Origin: Phycisphaerales bacterium
GTDB lineage: Bacteria > Planctomycetota > Phycisphaerae > Phycisphaerales > SM1A02
Assembly: GCA_022446905.1 (NCBI GenBank)
Contig: JAKVBT010000005.1
Span: forward strand, 405,027-469,026
Direction: 5' to 3'
DNA: 64,000 bases
Part shown: positions 18,127 through 26,898 of the stretch, in pieces
How the letters are laid out: every line of letters starts with the position of its first letter
How positions within the stretch are numbered: the stretch's first letter is position 1
Program-made: the position numbers and the translations under genes
The notes under the pieces: model-generated
Told to the model about the DNA's origin: nothing
Database searches by the model: none
What the model saw: only the letters and a program-made list of their open reading frames with translations

Positions 18127-19071
18127 TCAGTCGAATAGTCGATCCATGGCCTCGCGGTATCGGGCCAAGGAGTTCATGATGACATCATCTGGGAGGGCCG
18201 GGCCAGGGGCGGTCTTGTCCCAACCACCAGAAGACACAATGCCCTCGAGGTAGTTGCGGACATACTGCTTGTCGAAGGAATCTTGATCGCGGCCGACCTC
18301 ATAGTCATCGGCTGGCCAGAACCGACTGGAATCGGGGGTAAGGACTTCGTCAATCAACATCAGTTCATCGGTTCGGTTGCCTTGTTCGTCAAGGGCGTAT
18401 CCAAACTCGAACTTGGTGTCAGCAAGAATGATGCCTCGTTCAAGGGCATAGGCCGCAGCTCTGCGATAGATCTCTACGGACACGTCGCGCAGGCGGTTCA
18501 TGACATCCCGGCCGGCAATGTTGCAGGCGGTTTCAAAGTCAATGTTCTCGTCGTGTTCGCCAATTTCAGCCTTTGTCGCTGGGGTGAAGATAGGTTCGGG
18601 GAGTTGCTGGCAGTGCTTCAGCCCTTCGTCGAGGGTGATGCCGCAGACGGTTCCATGCTGTTGGTATTCCTTCCAGCCCGATCCAGTGATATAGCCACGC
18701 ACCACAAACTCCACCGGGACAACCTCAGCTGCCCGGCCAAGCATCATGCGGCCTTCCACCTGAGCACGCTGCTCATCATTGAGGTCCGGAAGGTCAGCAG
18801 CGTCGGTTGAAACCAGATGGTCGCCAATTAAGTCCCAAGAACGAATCATGTCGAACCACTTGGTGCTGATGGTCGTCAGGGCCCGTCCCTTGCCGGGGAT
18901 GGGGGTTGGCAAGACCACGTCAAAGGCGCTGATGCGGTCGGTTGCCACAATGAGCACGCGGGAGCCGCAGTCATTGGAGGCCGGCAGTCGGTAGATATCA
19001 CGGACCTTCCCTTGGCGGCGGTCGGTATACGGGAGATCAGTGCTGACGACAGGGGCTGTAGTGGTATTCAT
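18127..19071 (-). CDS. purC: Phosphoribosylaminoimidazole-succinocarboxamide synthase
   Basis: Purine pathway ligase joining CAIR and aspartate. The 314 residues show GKVRDIYRL, LIVATDRISAFDVVLP, PIPGKGRALTTISTKWF, PVEFVVRGYITGSGWKEY, ADTKFEFGYA, LMLIDEVLTPDSSRFWPA and SFDKQYVRNYLE. This is the longer form of SAICAR synthetase also found in eukaryotes and many bacteria. ATG 19071 lacks a Shine-Dalgarno; TAGTAT lies 7 bp upstream, fitting the leaderless pattern. Convergent with folD, 11 bp apart. Confidence 0.96.
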   Translation of the reverse strand: MNTTTAPVVSTDLPYTDRRQGKVRDIYRLPASNDCGSRVLIVATDRISAFDVVLPTPIPGKGRALTTISTKWFDMIRSWDLIGDHLVSTDAADLPDLNDEQRAQVEGRMMLGRAAEVVPVEFVVRGYITGSGWKEYQQHGTVCGITLDEGLKHCQQLPEPIFTPATKAEIGEHDENIDFETACNIAGRDVMNRLRDVSVEIYRRAAAYALERGIILADTKFEFGYALDEQGNRTDELMLIDEVLTPDSSRFWPADDYEVGRDQDSFDKQYVRNYLEGIVSSGGWDKTAPGPALPDDVIMNSLARYREAMDRLFD

Positions 19072-19142
19072 GGGCTCAATACTAGCAGTTCTGCACAGCG
19101 ACTCGATATCCACAGCCAAGGCCGTACACTGTCGCGCTGTCC

Positions 19143-20618
19143 ATGCTCTGTTTAGCGCTGCCCGAGTCGGAATCGCGCATGACCCTTCAAGATGTCGTGC
19201 TGCTGGACAAGGACGAACGCGTCGTCCCGGGAAAGGTGCGCCTCAAGAACGGCGTGATTCAGTGTCGCTGGGCCGATGACGGGGCCAAGGCGGTTTCGCT
19301 GCGTTGGGACGCTGGGCGGGCGGGTGCATGCTCGCTGCGGACCTGTTTGCTAGCACAGCGGTCCGAGCCCTATCTCCTATGTGTGGAACTGGCCAGGCAC
19401 CGAATTGGCACTTTTGTATTCAAGGCCGAAGAATGGCAGATGTCCAGCCGGCTTGATGCGACGCATCCAGCGATGCAGTGCTGGGAGCGGGCGAGGTCGC
19501 TGTTCACACGCGCCATGGTGATTAGTAATCCGGCAAAGGCCCAGCAGTTTGCGCAGCGTTCATTGTCGCTGGCTATTGAAGCGACGGAGCGTCTGGCAAT
19601 GGCGTATGCCGAGGCGCAATTGAAGATTCGATTCGCTACCAAGCCACTACCGTCCACTGCGTTGGGTGCGCGCGTGCCCTTGATGGAAGTCGATGATGCT
19701 GCGCGGAGCGTCGTGCTCAAAGACATGCCTTTGATCACCGTGCCACTTTCTTGGTCCGCTTTGTGTGATGAGCAGGGCCAGTACGACTGGTCGGGACCAG
19801 ATGCGTGGATTGGCTGGGCGATCGACCACGGGTGTCGTGTCTTGACCGGGCCATTGCTGGATCTTTCGCCTGGCGGTGTGCCACCTTGGGTGCGTCATCG
19901 TCTTGATGCAGGAGCATCACTCGATGATGTCGCGTGGGATCATGTCCATGCAGTTGTGAATCGATATGGGCCGCATGTGGGTATGTGGTGCGTTGGGACT
20001 GGCCTCAATAGCAATGCTGAAGTCGATCTGAGCACCGACGAGATGGTCAATCTTGTGCGATCTACGGCCCTGTGCATTCGAGAAGGTGGGCGTGGTCGAC
20101 GCGTGACCGTTGAGATTGATCAGCCGTGGTCCGAGCATCTGTGTGATGGCCCAAGCGGCATCGATCCGCTTCAGTTTGTCGATCAGGTGCAGCAGCGGGG
20201 CGTGCGTTTAGATGCGGTGGGCTTGAGAATCCGCATGGGAGATGGGCATTCAGGGCGGAGTGTGCGCGATCTCATGGAGATCAGTCGCATGGTTGATCGC
20301 TACTTTCTGCTTGACGTTCCAATTCTCATTACGCGTTTGGGTGTTCCTGATCATGCGGAACTTGATGGAGGCCGCTGGCGTGAACGCGATTGGAATCCAG
20401 AGACGCAGGCCAAGTGGGCTGCTCGTGCTGTGCTTCTCTTGATCGCGAAGCGGCATGTGCAATCCGTGATTTGGACGGACTTGATTGATACTCCACAGAC
20501 GTGCCCGGCTGGGGGCGGGTTGATGCAGGCTGATGGGACCGCCAAAGTGGTTCTGAATCGATTGCAGTCATTGGTTCGTCAGTTACGCACCAACAAGGCG
20601 GGCGGGGACGACACGTGA
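19143..20618 (+). CDS. GH10-like TIM-barrel protein without catalytic glutamates
   Basis: 491 residues. The N-terminal ~170 residues are an unrecognised, probably beta-rich domain. The rest resembles glycoside hydrolase family 10: WSALCDEQGQYDWSGPDAWI, HGCRVLTGPLLDLSP, YGPHVGMWCV and VQSVIWTDLID...GGGLMQADGTAKVVLNRL. Where GH10 has W-x-V-x-N-E, this protein has W282-C-V-G-T-G287. Where it has the nucleophile I-T-E, it has I-T-R398. It is therefore probably not an active xylanase but a binding protein or pseudoenzyme. No signal peptide is seen. Start uncertain between ATG 19143 and ATG 19179. GTGA overlap with the next gene. Confidence 0.75.
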   Translation: MLCLALPESESRMTLQDVVLLDKDERVVPGKVRLKNGVIQCRWADDGAKAVSLRWDAGRAGACSLRTCLLAQRSEPYLLCVELARHRIGTFVFKAEEWQMSSRLDATHPAMQCWERARSLFTRAMVISNPAKAQQFAQRSLSLAIEATERLAMAYAEAQLKIRFATKPLPSTALGARVPLMEVDDAARSVVLKDMPLITVPLSWSALCDEQGQYDWSGPDAWIGWAIDHGCRVLTGPLLDLSPGGVPPWVRHRLDAGASLDDVAWDHVHAVVNRYGPHVGMWCVGTGLNSNAEVDLSTDEMVNLVRSTALCIREGGRGRRVTVEIDQPWSEHLCDGPSGIDPLQFVDQVQQRGVRLDAVGLRIRMGDGHSGRSVRDLMEISRMVDRYFLLDVPILITRLGVPDHAELDGGRWRERDWNPETQAKWAARAVLLLIAKRHVQSVIWTDLIDTPQTCPAGGGLMQADGTAKVVLNRLQSLVRQLRTNKAGGDDT

Positions 20619-20926
20619 TTCGGCGTGGTCTGCACAAGCAATTGGCACTGGCCCTGATGGTGCTGCCGCTTTGGACAGTTCTGCTGTGGTACGTCAATCG
20701 CAAGCCCGTGGAGTGGTTGTCGCTACAGGTCTCGCCGACTTCAAGTGATCCGGGAACTTGGAGACTGCTGCCGGGGATCGGCCCGGTGTTGGCAGGGCGT
20801 TTGGCAGCAGCGGCGCCCTTTCAGGATTCGGAGGCCTTATTGGCGGTGGAGGGCATTGGGGAGGTGACTGCAGCCAAGTTGACACCCCAACTCTCTTGGC
20901 CCATGCCTGTGAAGCCAAAGCCATGA
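20615..20926 (+). CDS. ComEA-like membrane-anchored helix-hairpin-helix protein
   Basis: 103 residues: one transmembrane segment at about residues 10-26, a short linker, then a helix-hairpin-helix pair (LLPGIGPVLAGRLAAAAPF and LLAVEGIGEVTAAKLTPQL), the arrangement of ComEA-type DNA-binding proteins and of the small HhH proteins often called competence proteins. A DNA-binding role at the membrane is possible, but the domain is also common in proteins of unknown role. GTG start overlaps the preceding stop (GTGA); its own stop overlaps the mfd ATG (ATGA), so the three genes form one unit. Confidence 0.8.
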   Translation: MIRRGLHKQLALALMVLPLWTVLLWYVNRKPVEWLSLQVSPTSSDPGTWRLLPGIGPVLAGRLAAAAPFQDSEALLAVEGIGEVTAAKLTPQLSWPMPVKPKP

Positions 20927-23900
20927 GCGCAGCGTGGTGGTCGCGGCTGCATGCAAGTGATGCAGCGGATCAGTTGTCGGCCCTCGTGGCTGGCGGCGGT
21001 GGTGTTATCACTGGGCGGTGGGGATCATCTACGACCATCTTGCTTGGGGCGCTGTGGTCCCGTGGCCCGAGCCGTCGGGTGCTGGTGACCGCCCATCTTG
21101 ATCAGGCAGATGAAGCGGCCGATGAATTACTCGACATGGGGGTGGATGTGCAGCGTTTTCCTGCAATGGAAGTGCTCCCGGGCGAGACTTCAATTCGTAG
21201 TGATTTGCTGGCGCAGAGAATCAGCACGCTGTCTCAACTGAAACATGGCGATCGTCGATTATTGGTTGCGCCCATCGCGGCGCTCATGCAGCCCATACCT
21301 CCACTGGAAGGTCTTGGTGAGTTGCTTCGGACGGTACATGCGGAGCAGGCACATGATCGCAATGGCTTGCTGGCATGGCTTGCTGCAGCGGGCTGGGCGC
21401 GCGTAGCGACTGTTGAGCGGCCTGGGGAGTTTGCTGTCCGTGGAGATGTGCTGGATATTTTTCCAGAGATTGGAGAACCCGTCCGTGTGGACTTCTTCGG
21501 TGATGATGTTGAGTCTCTTCGAGTCATTGATTTAGACACCATGGGCTCAGCCCATGCGATCGAGCGTGTTGATTTGATTGCCTCAGCCGGAGGGCTCTCG
21601 GCAGATCCATTGGAGTCCCAAACCGAGCCAATTACATTGGCGTCCGTGCTCGACGATCAATGGGACATCGTCATTGATGACCCAGTTGAGGTGCGTGAGC
21701 AGGCGCGGGCCTATCTCGATCGGGTTGCTGGCGGTGGTTGGATTGCCCCCATGGAGGACGTCCAGGGGATGCTTGCAGCGCGGTGTCGCAGCGTCACACT
21801 GATCGGACAGGGGCTTGAGCATGCCGATCTGGTACTGCCAGTAACAGCTTTGGCCGCCATGGCCGAACAGGCTGCTGATGCGGTGCAACAGCTTCGGGAA
21901 CTAGCAGGTGAAAGTTCTGTTGTCATTGTGTGTCAACATGATGGTGACTTGGCGCGAATGGATGACATGTTGGGAGCCAATACCAACAATATTGAAATTT
22001 GCAGTGGTTACCTGCACCGCGGTTTCTGCTGGGGGCAAGGTAAAGAGCAGGTAAGGCTCGTGCCCTATCACGAAATTGTGCATCGGTATCAAGTCCGACG
22101 CCGAGGTCATGCCACGCAGGCACGCCGTTCACTCGACGCATTTGTGGAAATTAAGCCAGGAGACTACGTGGTGCATGCAGCGCATGGCATTGCGCAGTAC
22201 ATCGGCATGGTCATCCAATCACGTGATGATCGTGAAACCCGCGATGATGTCCTTGAGGAATTTCTTGCTTTGGAGTTTGCTGGGGGGTCGCGTTTGCTCG
22301 TCCCCGCCGAGCGTATTGAGGACGTGCATAGGTACATTGGAGCTTTCCGTGGGGCTCCCGAGCGTTCGACACTCGGGGGTTCGGCTTGGAAGAAGCGAAC
22401 CAGTCGGGCATCTGAATCTGTACGCGATCTCGCGGCCGAGTTGCTGCGGGTGCAGGCAGTTCGCAAGAGTCGCACGGGTTTGGCCTGTCCGCCGGATGGT
22501 CCTTGGCAACGTGATCTTGAGACTTCATTCCAGTGGGATGAGACAGATGATCAGATTGCCGCGATGGATGCGGTTGCCAAAGACATGCAGTCCACGGGGC
22601 CCATGGACCGCTTGCTGTGTGGGGACGTCGGCTTTGGCAAAACAGAAGTGGCTATTCGCGCTGCATTTCGTGCCGCAGCTGCTGGTCGGCAAGTTGCGGT
22701 GCTGGTTCCCACTACGGTGCTCGCCGAGCAGCACGAACGGACTTTTCGTAGTCGTTTTGCAGGCTTTCCATTTCGTGTGGAGTCGCTGAGTCGGTTTAAA
22801 AATCCAGCTCAGCAGCGAGCAGTGCTTGAAGATCTAGCTGCTGGCCGCGTCGATGTGATCATCGGCACCCATCGGCTACTCAGTCAGGATGTGCATTTCA
22901 AGGAACTTGGACTGATTGTCGTTGATGAAGAGCAGCGATTTGGTGTCGAGCACAAACAGCGTTTGATCGAGATGCGCGCCATGGTGGATATTCTCACTAT
23001 GACTGCCACGCCTATTCCGAGAACACTGCACATGGCCATGATGGGACTACGTGACATCAGTTCGCTGCAGTCCCCGCCAGTTGATCGTCGTGCGGTCGTC
23101 ACAGAAGTCATGGAGTGGGATGGGCGGCGTCTTGGCGCTGCAGTACAACGCGAACTCGCCCGGGAGGGTCAGGTCTTTGTCGTGCACAATCGAGTCAAGG
23201 ATCTCGAGGAGGTCGCTGACTCGATTCGTCAACTTGTTCCAGAAGCCAGAATTGTGACTGGGCATGGGCAGATGGCATCGCGTGCGCTGGAGCAAACCAT
23301 GCTCACTTTTATGCGGCATGAGGCAGATGTTTTGGTGTCGACCACAATCGTCGAGTCAGGGATCGACATTCCCAATGCCAATACGATGATCATCAACGAG
23401 GCGGATCGCTTCGGTCTTGCAGATCTTCACCAACTTCGTGGACGCGTCGGGCGAAGTCGGCATCGTGGGTATTGCTATTTGGTGTTGCCGATGACACGTA
23501 CCGTCAATCCAGATGCGCGACGTCGACTTCAGGCGATCGAATCGTTTTCCATGCTTGGTGCTGGCTTTCGCATTGCCTTGCGCGATCTTGAGATTCGAGG
23601 TGCTGGCAACCTTCTTGGTCCCGAACAGTCCGGGCACATCGCCGCCGTTGGTTACGAGTTGTACTGCCGATTACTTGAACAGGCGGTGCACGAACTCCAG
23701 CAGGGTGGACAGGTGTCGCGTGATCCTGCAGTGGTCGATCTGGGCTGGCGGGGGTACTTCCCCCCGGCATGGATCCCATCAGAGCCGCGGCGATTAGACG
23801 CCTACCGTCGCCTGGCGCGGGCACGTACTGCCGCTGATATCGACATGATCATGGAAGATCTGCGTGACGCCTATGGCCCAGTTCCGCCGCCGGCGCAGCG

Positions 23901-24186
23901 AGCGGCCCTGCTTGCCTGCGTTGGTGCCATGGCATCTGCTTGGGAAGTAGACACCGTGCTGAGGCGAGAGCACGACATTGTGTTTTTGGTGGCCCAGTCG
24001 CCACGGTTGCTTGCGGTCTTGGAGCAGATTCAGGGCAAAGTCCGTCAGGTGGGGCAGCCCGACGCAGCTGGGCGCTGTGAAGTCTGGTGGCGACCGCCTC
24101 TGGGATCCATGACCTTGGAGTCAGTCCAGGAGGCCTTGCGTGGTGTGCTGGATGATGCCCCACAGCAGATGATTGGGACTTCGTAG
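20923..24186 (+). CDS. mfd: Transcription-repair coupling factor
   Basis: ATP-dependent translocase that removes RNA polymerase stalled at lesions and recruits UvrA. ATG 20923 (ATGA overlap) gives 1087 residues, near the family length. Visible in order: a UvrB-homology N-terminus (RFPAMEVLPGE, FAVRGDVLDIFPE), a CarD-like RNA-polymerase interaction domain (IKPGDYVVHAAHGIAQYIGM), Walker A GDVGFGKTE, Walker B VVDEEQRFG, TATPIPRTLHMAMMGLRDIS, the GRVGRSRHRGYCYL motif VI, a translocation region with LEIRGAGNLLGPEQSGHI, and a C-terminal TRCF domain. An in-frame extension back to 20758 overlaps the HhH gene and is not supported. Confidence 0.96.
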   Translation: MSAAWWSRLHASDAADQLSALVAGGGGVITGRWGSSTTILLGALWSRGPSRRVLVTAHLDQADEAADELLDMGVDVQRFPAMEVLPGETSIRSDLLAQRISTLSQLKHGDRRLLVAPIAALMQPIPPLEGLGELLRTVHAEQAHDRNGLLAWLAAAGWARVATVERPGEFAVRGDVLDIFPEIGEPVRVDFFGDDVESLRVIDLDTMGSAHAIERVDLIASAGGLSADPLESQTEPITLASVLDDQWDIVIDDPVEVREQARAYLDRVAGGGWIAPMEDVQGMLAARCRSVTLIGQGLEHADLVLPVTALAAMAEQAADAVQQLRELAGESSVVIVCQHDGDLARMDDMLGANTNNIEICSGYLHRGFCWGQGKEQVRLVPYHEIVHRYQVRRRGHATQARRSLDAFVEIKPGDYVVHAAHGIAQYIGMVIQSRDDRETRDDVLEEFLALEFAGGSRLLVPAERIEDVHRYIGAFRGAPERSTLGGSAWKKRTSRASESVRDLAAELLRVQAVRKSRTGLACPPDGPWQRDLETSFQWDETDDQIAAMDAVAKDMQSTGPMDRLLCGDVGFGKTEVAIRAAFRAAAAGRQVAVLVPTTVLAEQHERTFRSRFAGFPFRVESLSRFKNPAQQRAVLEDLAAGRVDVIIGTHRLLSQDVHFKELGLIVVDEEQRFGVEHKQRLIEMRAMVDILTMTATPIPRTLHMAMMGLRDISSLQSPPVDRRAVVTEVMEWDGRRLGAAVQRELAREGQVFVVHNRVKDLEEVADSIRQLVPEARIVTGHGQMASRALEQTMLTFMRHEADVLVSTTIVESGIDIPNANTMIINEADRFGLADLHQLRGRVGRSRHRGYCYLVLPMTRTVNPDARRRLQAIESFSMLGAGFRIALRDLEIRGAGNLLGPEQSGHIAAVGYELYCRLLEQAVHELQQGGQVSRDPAVVDLGWRGYFPPAWIPSEPRRLDAYRRLARARTAADIDMIMEDLRDAYGPVPPPAQRAALLACVGAMASAWEVDTVLRREHDIVFLVAQSPRLLAVLEQIQGKVRQVGQPDAAGRCEVWWRPPLGSMTLESVQEALRGVLDDAPQQMIGTS

Positions 24187-24197
24187 GATTCTCAACT

Positions 24198-25073
24198 GTG
24201 ATCATGGTCCTTTCCATCCTGATGGTTCTGATGTTCGTCGCCCTTGTGGTCTGTATTGATCGTGCGTGTGTGGCAACGCCGCCGGGTGGGCGGCCGGGGC
24301 GTGTGTTAGAGACCGTATGGGCGCCGCTGCTTGTCATCATTCCGAATGCAGCGGGGACCCTGCGTCAGATGCCCGGGATTGATGGCGACGTCCTAGCCAG
24401 TGTGTCAAGCCCGGTCATTGCTGCTGGACTTGTGGTTCCAATGTTGGTGATGGGTATTGGGCGCGATCGTGGTTGCCCATGGGGGGCCGACGATCGAATG
24501 CCGATGGCATGGCCCTTCATCGGAGTGCTCCTACTCGTGCTGGCTATTGCCGATGCGGTTCCCGTTGAGCTTGGTCTGGTCATTTTTGCGATTGTGACCG
24601 TGTTGGCTTGGTGTCAGTCGATTCCGCGTGCTGGGGAATCCTATGGTGGCCCTGGGGCAGTCTGGTTGTTGGCTGCTGGGGTCTGTTCCGTGGCAGCGCT
24701 GATCGTGTCCTTTCCACTTGGACGCGTGGCGGTGGGTATCACAATCTGCGGTCAGATTGCACTGAGCTGGGTTGTTCTTCGTCGACGAGGCCAAAGAGCG
24801 GCTTTGCAGACCGCTGGGTGGGCCGCCGTCTTGGGGGTTGGATTGACCACTGGGTTACTAGGCCACTCTGAGGTTGTGGCGACTGTGATCCCCGTAGCTT
24901 GGACCCCATTGATTGAGCCGACCTGGCCATTGGCAGTGCCTGGCATTCTGCTAATGCTGATCTGTGGGTGCATCGCCACTCAATATCAGTGGCCTCGGCG
25001 TTGGCAGTGGTCCTGGGGGGTAGGCACAATGGCTGCCTCGATCGCCGTTTTGGCATGGCTTCGAGTGGCCTAA
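24198..25073 (+). CDS. Polytopic membrane protein of unknown function
   Basis: 291 residues with about eight hydrophobic segments spread over the whole length (the first at residues 3-20, the last at about 270-288) and short loops, so an integral inner-membrane protein. The N-terminal VWAPLLVIIPNAAGTLRQMP and following segments are vaguely like NADH-quinone oxidoreductase subunit H, but none of its conserved charged loops is evident, so I make no assignment. GTG 24198 or ATG 24204; the gene starts 11 bp after mfd and may be read with it. Confidence 0.7.
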   Translation: MIMVLSILMVLMFVALVVCIDRACVATPPGGRPGRVLETVWAPLLVIIPNAAGTLRQMPGIDGDVLASVSSPVIAAGLVVPMLVMGIGRDRGCPWGADDRMPMAWPFIGVLLLVLAIADAVPVELGLVIFAIVTVLAWCQSIPRAGESYGGPGAVWLLAAGVCSVAALIVSFPLGRVAVGITICGQIALSWVVLRRRGQRAALQTAGWAAVLGVGLTTGLLGHSEVVATVIPVAWTPLIEPTWPLAVPGILLMLICGCIATQYQWPRRWQWSWGVGTMAASIAVLAWLRVA

Positions 25074-25141
25074 GCGGCGAGATTCAAGTTCTCCAGCCAT
25101 GGCAACCGATTCCATTTTGGCTGCATGGATGCGGCGACAAT

Positions 25142-25158
25142 CCGGCCAGCAATGCTGG
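25142..25158. repeat. Perfect inverted repeat upstream of the NrdJ-domain gene
   Basis: GGCCAGC-AAT-GCTGGCC, a 7-bp stem with 3-base loop, in the 112-bp gap between the membrane-protein stop and the NrdJ-domain start. It is not followed by a T-run. It could be a weak terminator or an operator. Confidence 0.4.
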
Positions 25159-25185
25159 CCCTGAGAGAGGTCATGGAAGGACCGC

Positions 25186-25578
25186 ATGCTTACTGAACGC
25201 CACCGTGAAATTCTCCCTACCACGCGGGAGTCCACCACCCACAAGTTTGCCGTCGCAGGATTCGAGGGATATCTCACCGTGGGGCAGTTTGAAGACGGCC
25301 GTCCAGGTGAGATCTTCATCAAGATGAGCAAGGAAGGTTCCACCCTCTCGGGCCTCATTCAGGGTTTCTGTCGCTGCTTCTCGATCTCATTGCAATATGG
25401 CCTCTCAATCGATGACGCTGTTCGCCGCTTCAAAGGCATGCGATTCGAACCTTCCGGAGCCACGAGCAATCCGGATATTCCCATGGCAACGAGTATTCTC
25501 GACTACATCGCGCGTTATCTCGAGTTTGAGTACGGCAGCGGTGGTGGGACCAGCGAAGCTGACCGTCACGTGGCCTGA
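25186..25578 (+). CDS. Stand-alone C-terminal domain of B12-dependent ribonucleotide reductase (TSCPD/NrdJb-like)
   Basis: 130 residues matching the segment near the C-terminus of class II (NrdJ) reductase: FEGYLTVGQFEDGRPGEIFI, MSKEGSTLSGLIQGF, SISLQYGLSIDDAVRRF, MRFEPSGATSNPDIPMATSI and LDYIARYLEFEYG. The catalytic barrel is absent, as is the terminal redox cysteine tail of full NrdJ. It may be the second half of a split reductase (NrdJa/NrdJb) or an accessory copy; no NrdJa is in the window. AAGGA lies about 5 bp before the ATG. Convergent with rplI across a terminator-like hairpin. Confidence 0.85.
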   Translation: MLTERHREILPTTRESTTHKFAVAGFEGYLTVGQFEDGRPGEIFIKMSKEGSTLSGLIQGFCRCFSISLQYGLSIDDAVRRFKGMRFEPSGATSNPDIPMATSILDYIARYLEFEYGSGGGTSEADRHVA

Positions 25579-25635
25579 GTTCGCCGGGGCTCTGCTTACG
25601 ATTGGCTGGGGTGCATGGTCTTGTTGTCAACGACA

Positions 25636-25664
25636 GCGAGCGTGTTGATGCTCAACACGCTCGC
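25636..25664. terminator. Bidirectional terminator-like hairpin
   Basis: Perfect 13-bp stem GCGAGCGTGTTGA / TCAACACGCTCGC with loop TGC, midway between the stops of the convergent NrdJ-domain gene (25578) and rplI (25697). No long U-tract follows on either strand, so intrinsic termination may be inefficient; it could also protect mRNA 3' ends. Confidence 0.6.
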
Positions 25665-25696
25665 CGGAACACTTGTTCATCACCCCTCAGGGCCGC

Positions 25697-26281
25697 TTAC
25701 TCGGCGGCTGTGGTCTCATCCGCTTGCTCCTTGGCTGGCTCAGGAGCGGGCTTTGGGGCCGGCTTCTCGATGAGTTCGCCTTCATCATCGAACTCCATCT
25801 CTTCACGCTCTTCAAGCGGCTGATCGGGTTCGACGACCACTGTGATATCGGTGCGTAGGTCGGCATCAAACTGAATTGGCACGTCATAGCTGCCGATACG
25901 GCGGATCGAGGCTGGGAGGCGCACGGACCGGATGTCGATGCCGTGGTATCCGACCTCCTCGAGGGCAGCGGCAATATCCCGTTGGGTTACGGATCCATAG
26001 AGTCCGCCTTGTTCATTGCACGAACGGATGAGGGTCAATTCGACCTCGTCCATCTGCTCAAGCAGAGTTTCGCGTTCATTGCGTTTGGCAACTTGCGCAG
26101 CAAGGGCTACTTCACGGTCTGCTTGCAATTCGTCAATGCGTTCTTGGCTGGGCGGTTCTGCCATGCCCATCGGCAGGAGATAGTTTCGAGCAAATCCGGT
26201 GCGGACCTTGACGACATCGCCAATGATGCCCACTCCATCGATGTTCTCAAGAAGCAGTAGTTCTACAGTTCGTCGGCTCAT
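25697..26281 (-). CDS. rplI: Ribosomal protein bL9 with acidic C-terminal tail
   Basis: Large-subunit protein with N-terminal bL9 domain (VELLLLENIDGVGIIGDVVKV, GFARNYLLPMGMA), the long connecting helix (residues about 45-75), and the C-terminal domain (GGLYGSVTQRDIAAALEE). Total 194 residues, about 45 longer than usual owing to an acidic, Pro/Ala/Glu-rich tail after residue ~150 (EEREEMEFDDEGELIEKP). GGAGGA lies 8 bp before the ATG. Last gene of the glmU-to-rplI series. Confidence 0.95.
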   Translation of the reverse strand: MSRRTVELLLLENIDGVGIIGDVVKVRTGFARNYLLPMGMAEPPSQERIDELQADREVALAAQVAKRNERETLLEQMDEVELTLIRSCNEQGGLYGSVTQRDIAAALEEVGYHGIDIRSVRLPASIRRIGSYDVPIQFDADLRTDITVVVEPDQPLEEREEMEFDDEGELIEKPAPKPAPEPAKEQADETTAAE

Positions 26282-26364
26282 GATCGTTGTCCTCCAGTGG
26301 AGTTAAGGAGTGCCGTGCCGCAGCACCCCAGCGTTGTGTTCGGGCCGACATTGGCCCGTGTGAA

Positions 26365-26805
26365 TCAGAAAGGAATATCGTCGTCAGACGGCGCGTTGGA
26401 TGGTGCGTTTGATGGTGCCGCTTGTGAATAGTTCGATGATTGCTGGCTGCCGCCACCTCCACCGCCGCCACTTCGGGAGTCGACAAATGTAAAGGTGTCA
26501 ACGACGACCAGAAGTTTAGAGCGTCGGTTGCCGTCCCGATCCTCCCACTCGTTGAGTCGAAGCCGGCCTTCAATGAAGACCGGTCGCCCCTTGGCGAGGT
26601 ACTTGCCCATTGTCTCGGCAGTGCGGCCCCAGGCTTCGCAGTCGACAAAGGTCGTCTCTTCCTGCATTTCGCCGCCAGCATTGCGATAGCGGCGATTGAC
26701 AGCCAATCCGAGATTGGCAACCGCGGTGTTGTTGGCGGTGTGTTTGACTTGGACATCTCGAGTGAGATTGCCCATGAGAAAGACTTTATTGACGCTGCCT
26801 GCCAT
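26365..26805 (-). CDS. ssb: Single-stranded DNA-binding protein
   Basis: Coats single-stranded DNA in replication, repair and recombination. The 146 residues have the OB fold (VNKVFLMGNLTRDVQV, TFVDCEAWGRTAETMGKYLAKG, GRLRLNEWEDRDGNRRSKL), a glycine/serine-rich linker and the acidic partner-binding tip DDDIPF. AAAGGAAC lies about 7 bp upstream of the ATG. Located between rpsF and rplI, as in many bacteria, but without rpsR. Confidence 0.97.
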   Translation of the reverse strand: MAGSVNKVFLMGNLTRDVQVKHTANNTAVANLGLAVNRRYRNAGGEMQEETTFVDCEAWGRTAETMGKYLAKGRPVFIEGRLRLNEWEDRDGNRRSKLLVVVDTFTFVDSRSGGGGGGGSQQSSNYSQAAPSNAPSNAPSDDDIPF

Positions 26806-26898
26806 GACGTTGTTCCTTTGCGTAAGAAGTGATGTGCAGCGGGGAATCGTACCTCAGACGAGGCCTCGTGATGCGATTCGCCGCCAAATGGGATGAGG

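Noticed and set aside
19143..20618. Active GH10 xylanase
   Set aside because: Both catalytic glutamates are replaced (Gly287, Arg398) and no export signal is visible.
25074..25185. Adenosylcobalamin riboswitch before the NrdJ-domain gene
   Set aside because: The gap is 112 bp, too short, and only one simple hairpin is present; no B12-box-like sequence was seen.
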